64,000 bases of DNA from Ichthyophis bannanicus (Eukaryota > Chordata > Amphibia > Gymnophiona > Ichthyophiidae), in the NCBI GenBank assembly GCA_033557465.1, contig CM066034.1, positions 410,046,159-410,110,158 of the forward strand, written 5' to 3'. Positions 52,837-63,600 of this stretch are shown here, piece after piece (within the stretch, counting starts at the first letter, position 1; the number at the start of each line of letters is the position of its first letter). The position numbers and the translations under genes were made by a program. The notes under the pieces were generated by a model. The model saw only the letters and a program-made list of their open reading frames with translations. It did no database searches and was not told the DNA's origin.

Positions 52837-52849
52837 GTAGACTGGGGTC

Positions 52850-53404
52850 ACCTCGGAACAGTGAGTACTGCAAGTGATAAGGGAAGGGTACTTCCTCTGC
52901 CTGCAGCAGGTACCTCCAAAGTTCCTCCCAGGAGAGCCTGTGCGACCTCTCCTCCACCAGACCTTGCTCCTCTCAGAGCTCGCAGGCCTGCTAAGGGACA
53001 GAGCAGCAGAACCTGTCCCCAAGCACCTATGGGGAAAAGGTCTCTACTCCAGGTACTTCCTTGTTACCAGAAGAACAGGGGGCCTCAGGCCCATACTAGA
53101 CCTGTGAAACTTGAACAAGTTTCTGGTGAGGGAGAAGTTAAAAATGCTCTCCTCTGGAACACTACTGTCTTACCTCCACCAGGGAGATTGGCTGTGCTCT
53201 TTGGACCTGAAGGGATGCATTTACTCACATCCTGATCCACCTCTTACCACAGGCAGTTCCTGAGGTTCGTGGTGGGAGTAGAACACTACCAGTGCAGGCT
53301 GCTTCACTTCAGCCTGGCCTCCTTGCCAAGTGTTTTCACAAAGTGCCTCGCGGTAGTTGGCACATATCTGTGCCTACAAGGGGCTTTTGTCTTCCCCTAC
53401 TTAG
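52850..53404 (+). pseudogene. E9 RT, 5' part
   Basis: Reads VLQVIREGYFLCLQQVP and YFLVTRRTGGLRPILDL, then a TGA. NLNKFLVREKLKMLS and LDLKG-CIYSHPDPP follow in shifted frames, and PSVFTKCLAVVGTYL ends at VFPYL, where CR1-d is inserted at 53405. The YLDD box lies across the insertion. Confidence 0.82.
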
Positions 53405-53471
53405 AAACATAGAAATATGATGACAGGAAAAGACCACATGGCCTATCTAGTCTGTCCTTCCATATCAACAA

Positions 53472-56224
53472 CTACAACAGTCCCCTTTTTACCTTTAGAG
53501 ATCCTCTGTGTTTGTCCCATGCTTTTTTGAATTCAGTTACTGTCCTCATCTCTACCACCTCCACTGGGAGACTATTCCATGGATCCACTACTCTTTCCGT
53601 AAAGAAATATTTCCGCATATCACTCCTGAATCTATCTCCCTTCACCCTCCTCCCATGTCCCCTCGTAGCAGAACTTGCTTTCAATTGAAAGAGGCTCTCT
53701 CCCTGAACATTTATGCCACGGAGGTATTTAAACATCTCAATCATATCACCTCTATCCCGCCTTTCCTCTAAGGTGTACATATTAAGATCCTTAAGTCTGT
53801 CCTCATATGCTTTATAATGAAGACCGCTAATCATTTTAGTAGCCACCCTCTGCACCGACTCCATCCTGTTCACATCCTTTTGAAGGTGCGGTCTCCAGAA
53901 TTGCACACAATACTCCAAATGAGGTCGCACCAAAGACTTATAGAGAGGCATTATCACCTCCTTTTTTTCTGCTAGCCATTCCTCTCCGTATGCACCCAAG
54001 CATCCTTCTAGCTTTTGCCGTCGCCTTTTTTTACCTGTTTAGCTACTTTAAGATCATCAGACACAACCACGCCTAGGTCTCGCTCTTCTTTAGTGGACAA
54101 AAGTACTTCACCCCCTATACTATATTGCTCCCTTGGATTGCTGCAGTCTAAATGCATGACCTTACATTTTTTAACATTAAATCCAAGCTGCCAAATTCTA
54201 GACCATTCTTCAAGCTTAGCTAGATCCCTCCTCATGTTATCTACCCCTTCCTGGGTGTCTACTCTATTGCAGATTTTGGTATCATCCGCAAAGAGGCAAA
54301 CCTTACCCAACAGCCCTTACGCTATATCACTAACAAAGATGTTAAAAAGAATCGGACCAGGGACAGATCCCTGGGGCACACCACTGGTAACATCCTTCTC
54401 CTCAGAGTGAGCTCCATTTACTTATACTCTTTGTCGCCTCCCACCCAACCAATTTCTAACCCAAGCAGTAACTTTAGGGTCCATCCCTAGGGTGCTCAGT
54501 TTGTTTATAAGTCGCCTGTGAGGAACAGTGTCTCAAAGGCTTTACTGACATCTAAATACAGCACATCTAGAGCTCTCCCTCGGTCCAACTCCCTGGTCAC
54601 CCAGTCAAAGAAATCAATCAGATTTGTCTGACAAGACCTGCCTCTGGTGAATCTATGCTGCCTCGGATCCTGTAATCCGCTGGACTCCAGAAACCTCACT
54701 ATTTTCTCTTTCAGCAGCGTTTCCAATAATTTACTCACCACCGAAGTTAAACTAACCGGCCTGTAGTTTTCAACCACATCCTTACTTCCGCTTTTGTGTA
54801 AAGGCACCACATGAGCCTCTCTCCAGTCCTTTGGCACCACTCCCGACTCCAACGAGGCATTGAAAAGGTCAGTCAGTGGAGTTGCTAGAACGTCCCCAAG
54901 TTCCCTCAGTATTCTTGGGTGTATCCCACCCGGTCCCATCGCTTTGTCTACTTTAAGTTGAGCTAGTTTCTCACGAACACAGTCTTCTGAAAATTGTTCA
55001 AGGTGTCCCTCGCTTCTGTTCCTATTTGTGGGTGTTTTCTGAGGTCCTGCTCCTGGTTCTTCATCTGTGAACACAGAACAAAAATATTTGTTAAGCAATT
55101 CCGCTTTATCCTTATCAGCTTCTACATATTCCTCCCCTGCACCCTTGAGTCTGACTATACCACTTTTGCCCTTCCTCTTCTCACTAATATATCTGAAAAA
55201 TGTCTTATCCCCCCATTTTATTGCATTGGCTATTTCCTCCTCCTTTTGAATCTTTGCCTTCTTGACTACTTTGCTAGCTTCTCTAAGTTTTTCCAAATAC
55301 AGATGCCTGTCTTCCTCTCTCTGTGATCTCTTGTATTTCATGAAGGCCTCCCTCTTTCTTCACTTTTTCAGCTACTTCTTTCGAAAACCATAGCGGTCTC
55401 CTTTTCCTTTTACCTTTATTTACCATTTTAACAAAAAGGTTGGTTGCCCTTAAAATATCCCCTTTCAGTTTTGCCCACTGTTTTTCTACATCCCTCAGCT
55501 GTTCCCATCCCACTAACGACTCCCTGAGGTATTGGCCCATCTTCGCAAAGTTAGTCTTCCTAAAGTCTAAGATCCTCACCTTTGAATGGATTCTAACAGC
55601 CCTAGTCCTAATACTGAACCACACAATCTGGTGATCACTGGATGCAAAATGATCTCCCACTACTACATCAGAAACACTTTCACCATTGGTAAGCACCAAG
55701 TCCAGTATGGCCCCTTCACGTGTGGGGTCTGTTACCAATTGCCTGAATAGTTCTCCCTGTAGAGAATCCAGGATCTCCTTACTTGTAGATGATACTGCAG
55801 CAGGAATGTGTCAATCAACATCTGGCATATTGAAATCTCCTATCAGTAGCACTTCCCCTTTCCTAGCAATGCTGCGTATGTCTTCAATTAACTCTCTGTC
55901 CATCTCTTCCTCTTGTGAGGGAGGTCTGTATATCACACCAATGCAAATAGATTTCTCTTTCCCTCTTTCTAGTTTAACCCACAATGCCGCCTCTCTCCCT
56001 TTTAAGCTCTGTAATTCCAAAGCTTTAATAGTAGTTTTTACATATAGTGCCACTCCTCCTCCCCTTCTTCCTACCCTGTCCTTTCTGAATAAAGTATAGC
56101 CAGGTACAGTTACATCCCAATCATGGTTTTCTGTGAACCATGTTTCTGTAACTGCCACTAAATCCAAGTCAGCCACTCCCACCAAAGCTTCAACATCAGG
56201 GATCATTTCCCATGCTACGGGCAT
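53472..56224 (-). pseudogene. CR1-d ORF2: endonuclease and reverse transcriptase
   Basis: Endonuclease at right: LDLVAVTETWF, GGGVALYVKT, IGVIYRPPS, LIGDFNMPD, then LDLVLTNGES and [63 protein letters not shown], [27 protein letters not shown] and KYFFTERVVDPWN. The catalytic FADD is intact. Frames change near 55730, 55300, 54510, 54330 and 54000. It provided target-primed reverse transcription (family knowledge). Confidence 0.88.
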
Positions 56225-56381
56225 TTATACACACTGCTTTCCATATGTTACCCCTCTTACCCATTTCCATAAAGGTATTTAATGTATCACCTACCTGGGG
56301 GCTTTCACTTACCTGGGGACTTTCTTCACCCATCCCCAACGAATCTAGTTTAAAGCCCTCTTCAGTAGATTAGCCAGTCTA

Positions 56382-57287
56382 CTACCGAAGATGCGTTGAC
56401 CTTTCTTGGACAGATGGATGACATCTCTGCTCTGCAACCCTTGGAACAGTATCCCATGGTCTAGGAAACCAAAGCACTCTCTGACACCATCCACGCAGCC
56501 ATGCATTCATCTCCAAGATGTGAGCCTCTCTGCCTTGGCCTTTACCCTCAACAGGGAGGATTGAAGAGAACACCATCTGTGCACCTAACTGCTTCACCCT
56601 CTGTCCCAGAGCCATGAAGTCACTTTTGATACGTTCCGAGGTATACCTGGCAGTATCATTTCTTCCAGCATGGATTAGCAACATTGGGTAATAATCAGTG
56701 GGCTTGATGAGTCTCGGCAAACTCTCCGTAACATCTTGGATTTTGGCACCAGGCAGACAGCATACCTCTCTGGACATCAAGTCCGGTTGGCAGATGGATG
56801 CCTCAGTACCCCTCAGAAGAGAGTCTCCAGCCACCACTACCCTTCGTTTCCTTTTGGTCACTGATTCTGCAACTTTGGGGTTCTGAGCTCTGGTTCTTCC
56901 CTTTCTAGGAATGCTTTCACCTCCTTCACTTCCAGGGCTGCATAATGGTTCTTCAATTCAAGGGCTGGAGAAGTTGGATTGGTGATTTTGCAGGCCCTGG
57001 TGACTTGTGTCCAACCATCGACATTCTGTTGGCACCCATCTTCTCCTGTGCTGGAGAGCTTGGTTGCTGCAAGAAGCATCTCATCAATGTACGTCTCACT
57101 GTCTTGAATGCGCCTCACTTACGCCACCTCCTCTCTGAGTTCCTCCACTTGTTTCCTCAGAGCTTCAGCATGCAGGCACCCTGGACATGGAACCAGTCCT
57201 TCAACTGGCATTAGCACCTCTGTCTGGACCGAGGCAGAAACTGTAACGGGGGCAGCAGCTTTAGCGATACGATTTTTCCCAGCCATT
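56382..57287 (-). pseudogene. CR1-d ORF1 with SGNH-esterase-like domain
   Basis: The N-terminal part begins MAGKNRIAKAAAPVTV and has a short charged helix (ALRKQVEELREEVA) followed by a stop near 57120. The frame goes on with DSETYIDEMLLAATKLS. After a frameshift near 56865 the esterase-like part reads RKRRVVVAGDSLLRG (GDS motif), LLIHAGRNDTA (the GxND block) and later a decayed end. GDSL/SGNH esterase domains occur in ORF1 of some CR1 elements (family knowledge). Confidence 0.78.
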
Positions 57288-57749
57288 GTTCTATTCGTGG
57301 AGCTTAGGTATCTGTTAAAGCAAAAGAGAGAGATCTACCAAGTATCAGCCGGTTTCCCAGCTGTCCTTTCAGAGAAAAAGCAGTTAAATCTCTTAACTAT
57401 ATTAAAAATGTGCTGGTCCAATTCTCTGTGATTTGTTAAATGGGGAGGTGCCCTATAAAGCAAGACTGCTCTCTAGGGGTGGGTGGGAGTCGGAGTGGGT
57501 AGGGAGGGAACTAACACCTGATTAGGTGTTAGCAGTTTCCAAACCTGAGGAGGTTACTAGAGTTCAGCAACCTACTGTGCTCAAGGAAAGTTCCACTAAA
57601 GCCCCAAAAAGAAAGTAACCTTGCTTTAAAAATATACAAAAAAACCTTTTAAGAGCTCCCAGTTAGAGAGCTAGCAATTTAATATAATAAAAAAACAAAA
57701 CAAAAAAACCCCCTCAAATCCTTACTGTTGGTTGATCTGTAGAGCCCTT
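57288..57749 (-). other. CR1-d 5' UTR
   Basis: No coding frame. Contains A-rich and C-rich runs and leads on the minus strand from the terminal hairpin to ORF1. Confidence 0.65.
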
Positions 57750-57804
57750 GTTAGGAAAGCCTCAACAGGGCAGGGCACTGGAGCCATGTTGAGGCTTTCC
57801 TAAC
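57750..57804 (-). repeat. perfect 18-bp hairpin at the 5' end of CR1-d
   Basis: GTTAGGAAAGCCTCAACA (57750-57767) and its exact reverse complement (57787-57804) with a 19-nt loop. It forms the first bases of the element's RNA if 57804 is its 5' end. Confidence 0.9.
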
Positions 57805-58649
57805 AAGATGACTAGCTCATCAGAGGCAGTACATCCCTCGAGACCAGCCAGGACACAGGGATGTACTGCTGCTGCACCTGGAGTTTGTCATCAACTGCCC
57901 CCAAATCCCATCTCTCCCCAGCTCAAGCCCTGGAATTCATTGGTGCTCACTTGAACACGCTGCAGGCAAGGGCAGTCTTCCCAAGAGACAGAGCAGTCTG
58001 TCTCCAGCAGCTGACAGGAGAGGTGCAGCACCATAGATCAGTCCTGGCGCATCTCCTCCTCTGTCTTCTGGGCCACATGGCCTTGATGATCCACGTCATG
58101 CCCTCTGCCCACCTTCACATGTGGATGGCTCAATGGTGCCTACGCTGACAGTGGACTCAAGCCACAGGGAGGCTGAGGGACAGGGTCAAGGTTACCCGCC
58201 AACTGGTGGACTCTCTCAGTTGGTGGCAGAACCTGTGCCACCTCCAGGCGAAAATGCCCTTCCAGGCATCCGTACCACAGAGGACCCTGACCACAGACAT
58301 CTCCCTCCTGTGTTGGATAGCGCATTGCGAAGACCTACTCACACAATGCTGTTGGTCTCCGGAAGAGTCCCTCCTACAGATCAATCTCCTGGAGCTCCAG
58401 GCAATTTCTCTGGCCCTAAGAGCATTCTGCCACCGCCTGTGGCATCAACCAGACAGACAACCAGGTTGCCATGTTTTACATGAACAGGCAGGGTGGCACG
58501 GGCTCATACTCCCTCTGCTGGGAGGCAGTGGTCCTTCTGTCCTTCACAGCGCACCACAGCATGCTGCCTTGCGGACAAGCTGAGCAGAATCCTGTGGCCA
58601 CACGAGTGGTGCTTGCACCCCAGGGTAGTGAAACAGCTCTTCCACCTCT
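57805..58649 (+). pseudogene. E9 RT end and RNase H
   Basis: After CR1-d: a YLDDWLIR-like remnant, FVINCPKSHLSPAQALEFIGAHLNTLQARAVFPRDRA, GHMALMIHVMPSAHLHMWMAQWCLR, then RNase H (TTDISLLCWIAH, LELQAI, DNQVAMFYMNRQGG) in shifted frames. Cut near 58649 by L2-b. Confidence 0.8.
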
Positions 58650-59830
58650 GAGGCTCTCTCTCCCACCATGCTGCCAATTGGACATTGGGGGAGGAAGCGG
58701 GAGCTGCTCCCCCCTCCCGCTCCCCCCACTAAGACCCAATCAGGGTGCAACAGGCAACCTTAAAAGACTGGACCCGGCAGGTAACTGCCTCTCTCTCTCC
58801 CACCATGCTGCTGATCGGACACTGGGGGAAGGTATGCTCCTCCCTGCTCCCCACCGCATGGCCAGTCAGGCCGATGAAACACCCGGCACCAGACTTTAAA
58901 TGCTGCAGCACTCCAAAGGGCCCTTTGGTGTGGCCCTTAGGCACGGCACTGTAGAATAGCCGCGTCCTCCTCCTCCTCCCCACTCCAGCAACTCCACCGA
59001 AGAACAGGCCAGAAGCAACGGAACAATGAGAAATGTCAGCATGTAAGCATCCTCTACGCCACTCCACTGTTACCCTCTCCTACCTCTTTGCTTGTAGTGT
59101 AACCAATGCTCCACAGCCTGCAGCATCTGCTGCTTGTAATGCAACCCATGATGTAATGTAATGCAACCCATGATGCACAGCCTGCTTGCAATGTATTTAT
59201 ACTGTGTGTAGTTATGCTGCTTTGCCTTTAGTAACCGCTGCTTGTAATGTAACCCATTGACTCACCTAATCTCCTTTCCCCCTATCTACCCCTACCTACA
59301 CCTTTGTGTTTGTCCTAACTAGATCATAAGCTCCTTCTGTGTTTGTATTGACTAGATTGTAAGCGCTGATGAGCAGGGACTGAATCTACTATTTGTCCTG
59401 ACTAGATTGTAAGCTCTGAGCAGGGACTGTCTTGTCTCTTATTTAATGCCTTTGTTACCTGTCTGTGATACTGCGCCCATAAGGTTACTGTGCTTGCCTG
59501 CAATGATACTGTTTCTCCCTGTGATTTTGTGCCGCCGGTAATACTGTGCCTTAGTAGCTGCATACCTGCCTCTGAGGCTATTGTGCCTGCCTATAATACT
59601 GTATCTGCCTGTGATACCGTGCCTTAGTAGCTACGTACCGGTGTCACCTGCTGTGATACAAAGGAATTTGCTTTTGTAGCTGCATACCTGTATAACAGTC
59701 TGTGATAGTGCAACATTAACTGCCTACTCACCTGCCAACCCATAAGAATCCTTCGTCCACATACAACAGGGTAGATACCGAGAATGGCTCCTACCCTCAT
59801 TGCCATAGTTGGCTGTTACCTCCTCTCGGG
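58650..59830 (+). other. L2-b 5' UTR with tandem monomers
   Basis: Two related units of about 127 bp begin at about 58655 and 58782 (CTCTCTCTCCCACCATGCTGC, then GGACA-TGGGGGA). Further on, TGACTAGATTGTAAGC-type units with GAGCAGGGACTG recur at about 59350 and 59400, resembling the 3' UTR at 63130. The rest is non-coding, with repeated CTGTGATA-type units at about 59465-59710. Confidence 0.7.
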
Positions 59831-62800
59831 GTGGCTCAACACGATGGCCTTAGCTCCTACCCACAACCACATACCAATCCTACAAAGACATGGGAGGAGA
59901 TAGTCAAGTGCCCCCATCACAAGACAACGGAAGATACTCATACACCCCACCCCCACTTACTACACATCGCACTTCAACACACCAAGAAAGCCAAAGAGGA
60001 GGAAAGACCACATCTCCGAAATCTAAAATGTGCCCTCATAAATGCACGCTCGATCCGCAAGAAATGGCCAGTTATCTCAGACACGATATCCCTCCACGAC
60101 CTCGACATACTCTTGATCACAGAGACATGGCTATCCAGTGACGACTCTGTCCTCCTCAACCAACTCTTACCCAACGGCTTCTCAATACACACCTGCCATA
60201 GAGATAGCAAAAGGGGTGGCGGAGTACTCATCCTCACTAAAACAGAACTCCATTTCCACCTTATCAGCACCACTAGCACAACCCACCTCGATACAGTCAC
60301 CATAGCAAACAAGCACTGCTCCATCAACCTACTGTACAGAGCCCCATCAACCTCCCCTGAGGACCTATCAACAATAATCGACCTCGCCTGCAATGCCCCA
60401 AACCCACGCACCCCAAGCTGGTTACTAGGTGACTTCAATCTACCAGCCTTGCAGGACACTCAAGCCGCAGCCTTCCTCGAAGCCCTAAAGGAACTTGGAT
60501 ACAAGCAACTAGTCAATGAACCCACTCACGTGAAGGGAAACATATTGGACCTGGTATTCGCTCCATTAACAGCATTTGACGCTACCTACATCTCTATGTT
60601 GTCCACCACCGCAGTACCCTGGTCCGACCACAAACTAATCAAATTCCAAATTCCCGTGTTCGATCGATGCCAGAGGAGCCCCGGAAGTTTGAGCAGTACC
60701 ACCAAGACACCTCCACAAAGTTTCCGACCTTTCAACAAGGAAATTATCCTGAGTAAAACCCGACCGCTCCTCGCCTTGACAACACCCAGCCTCGACGAGC
60801 TGATCTCCAGCTGGAATAACAGCCTCAGTACCATTGCACAACGCTCACCATCAAACAAACCACCAAGGAAATGAGCCACTGCATCCTGGTACTCCACTGA
60901 GCTGTGTACATCACTCTTCTACCTAAGGAAGCTGGAAAGACGATGGCGGCGATCACGATCTCCGGAAGACCAGAGAGCATATAACCGCCACCTGGCAAAA
61001 CACCACAAAGCAATAACAGAGAAAATGAGGCAATCCCACACTGATACCCTAAAACGTTCGCTAAACAAACCACATGACTTGTTCAATCTAGTCAAGAGCC
61101 TAACAAAAGAACCGGGCCCTGATCAAACAAATGGGATCCACCCTCAAGAATTTGCAGACTTCCTGCAATCAAAACTGTGCCAGACCAATAAGGCCACAGC
61201 ACCCACCACCGCCCAGGAGCCAACCCACCCAACACTACTAACCACCTCTACCCCGTCCAAAAAACACATTGAAGACACCATTGCCACGATCAACACCACT
61301 ACAGCACAAACTGACCCCTGTCCTGCCTTCTGGATAAAGGAGCTACGTACCGAATTTAGTCCGTTCATAGCCAGACTCATGGACCTGTCTTTCACAACAG
61401 GCTCATTCCCCCAAAGCCTCAAACACATGTCCATCAGACCACTGCTAAAAAACAACAAACTCGACCCCCCATAAAGTTGACTCATACAGACCTATATCTA
61501 GCATACTGCTACTAGCCAAGATAATCGAAAAAGAAGTCCAACGCCAAATACAATACCACATCGACACCTCTCCGCTGGACCCCTGCCAGCATGGATTCAG
61601 GGAATCCCATGGTGTGGAAACACTCCTCACCACCCTCTTCAGCAACATAATTGCTGAAATCGATAGCACCCGTCGTGGGTTTGTCCTCGTCTTCTTGGAT
61701 ATAGCCGATGCATTTGACTCAGTAAGCCATGAGCTTCTCCTGAGGCGACTCGAAGAGAAGGGTATTTGTGACACAGCACTAAACTGGTGCAAATCATACC
61801 TATCCAACAGATGGCAGCACGTACAATCTGGGACCTCAACATCAAAACCATTCCACCAGAAGCAGGGCGTTCCACAGGGTTCCTCCCTCTCCGCCCTGAT
61901 GTTCAACATATACATGCAGCCCATCTGTAACCTCATCCGTTCATTCAATGTTGACTGCTTGATATATGCCAACAACGTCCTACTCTATATGCCATTCTCA
62001 ACTGACCAGCTTGACTTCTTTCCACTGACAGACTGCTTTGACGCAGTGGCCAACTGGCTCCAAACTCAAAACCTCCGAATACAGCACAAGAAAACAGAAG
62101 TTCTCTTCATCACAAGGAACCAGAACTTCTCCCCTCCAACCTACCTAAAGGTCAAGGAAGCAGAACTGCAAACCAAGTCCACAATCCGATACCTTGGAGT
62201 CACATTAGACCAACGCCTGGACATGAAGGCACACATAAGCAACACAGTAAGAGCAGTCTACCATAAGATCCGGACACTCAGACACTTACGCTCCCTGCTA
62301 GAACCAGATGACTTCCGGACAATCTTTCAAGCGCTGATTATCCCACATTTCTATTACGTCAGTGCAATCCTACAAGGGCGCCCACAATCCACCCAGCTCG
62401 CAATGAATACCACAGCTAGAGTTCTATATGGTGCCTCCAGGCGTGACCATGTGACACCCATCCTGAAACAGCTCCCTATCCACGGCAGAATTTCTTTCAA
62501 GACCCTACTGCTGACCAAGGCCATCAATGGGCTCTCCTCTGCCTCACTCTCAGAGCTTATCCACACTACTCCCCCCAACAGAGCCAGACGATCTGCAGCA
62601 ATCAACACACTAGCAATCCCGAAGGCAGTAACACAATGCATCCAGGCAACAGTAAGCAGGGCATTTAGGTTCTGCGCCCCTAGATGCTGGAACGCCCTAC
62701 CACCTAGCATCCGGGCAATCCCTGACCTAACACGATTTAGGAAGGCTTTGAAGCACCACCTCTTCCTCAAACACTACCCGGACGATTGCGCTCCATCAAC

Positions 62801-62840
62801 CGCTCCCCCCTACCAGTACCGCCACACCAAGACACCATGA
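59831..62840 (+). pseudogene. L2-b ORF2: endonuclease and RT with mutated active site
   Basis: About 1003 codons end to end. Endonuclease: LKCALINARSI, LLITETWL, RGGGVLILTK, LLGDFNLPAL, GNILDLVF. A TGA at about 60873 replaces the tryptophan expected before the linker. A 1-nt C insertion near 61470 shifts into the RT frame: FLDIADAFDSVSHELL, GVPQGSSLSALMFNIYM, and YANN where catalytic YADD is expected. C-terminal FRFCAPRCWNALPPSIR, FRKALKHHLF. The YANN change makes it catalytically dead even without the frameshift. Confidence 0.88.
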
Positions 62841-63238
62841 TTACTCTGATTCGACTTGATGTGATGCCTATATGTAAAAAGTTATCCCGGTTTTACCCAC
62901 GTTTAAGCACCTGTTCAGTGTAAATACGGAGCAGATTCCTGCACCGTATAAGTTTTCTGTTCTTATGTAAACTGCACTGATGTTGAATAGCGCGGTATAA
63001 AAGAGACTATAAGTAAATAAATAAATAAATAGAAATATGCAGTTGTAATAGTAGTGGTATTGGGAGACAGCCAACATGGCTTTAGCCCTGACTAGATTGT
63101 TGCACTGTGTATTTTTTGTATTGTTTGTTTTCACTAGATTGTAAGCTCTGACAAGCAGGGACTGTCTCTCTTACATGTCTGTACAGTGCTGCGCACAACT
63201 GGTAGCGCTATTTAAATGCTCAGTAGTAGTAGTAGTAG

Positions 63239-63600
63239 TGGTGTGGACCTGTTTGCCTCTCCAAACAACACGCAGCTGCCTCACTTCTACTCCTGTCAGC
63301 CGCACCTGGAGAGAGAGTGGCAACAGATGCCTTCCTAATCTCATGGGCCAAGGGGCCTCCTCTATGCTTTCCCACCAACACCACCCCCCCCCCCTTCCCG
63401 GTCACCAGGACTCTCTTCAAGATCCAGAGTGACAGGGCATCAGTAATACTGATAGCCTCCAGGTGGCCCAGACAACCCTGGTTCCCCCTGCTGCTATCCC
63501 TATCAGCGGCACTCCCAGTCACTCTGAGCCGGTCTCTGGACCCTCCTGTCCCAGGAGAGGAGTTCTCTTCTGCACCCCAGTGTGGGGTCTCTGACACTAA
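63239..63600 (+). pseudogene. E9 Dam-like domain
   Basis: VDLFASPNNTQLPHFYSCQPHLE, ATDAFLISW, CFPTNTTPPPFPVTRTLFKIQSDRASVILIASRWPRQPWFPLLL. A C-rich expansion disturbs the usual YAFPP block. It overlaps the recombinase frame downstream. Confidence 0.8.

Larger units (their letters stand above)
53405..57804 (-). mobile_element. CR1-like LINE (CR1-d), minus strand, near full length
   Basis: About 4.4 kb, with tail at left (AAACATAGAAATATGATG) and 5' end at right with a perfect 18-bp hairpin (57750-57804). It carries ORF1 (about 57287-56382) and ORF2 (56224-53472), both with frameshifts. It is inserted in the RT gene of E9: CTACTTAG at left and AGATGACTAGCTC at right were contiguous. There is no clear target duplication, as is usual for CR1. 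Confidence 0.88.
58650..63238 (+). mobile_element. L2-like LINE (L2-b), long copy with 5' UTR
   Basis: About 4.6 kb with a 5' UTR (58650-59830), ORF2 (59831-62840) and a tail ending GCTCAGTAGTAGTAGTAGTAG. It is inserted in the Dam-like region of E9: CTTCCACCTCTG at left, GTGTGGACCTGTTTGCC at right. No ORF1 was recognised. It may be close to full length. Confidence 0.85.

Noticed and set aside
60586..62770. Minus-strand ORFs across L2-b
   Set aside because: Shadows of ORF2; no domain similarity.
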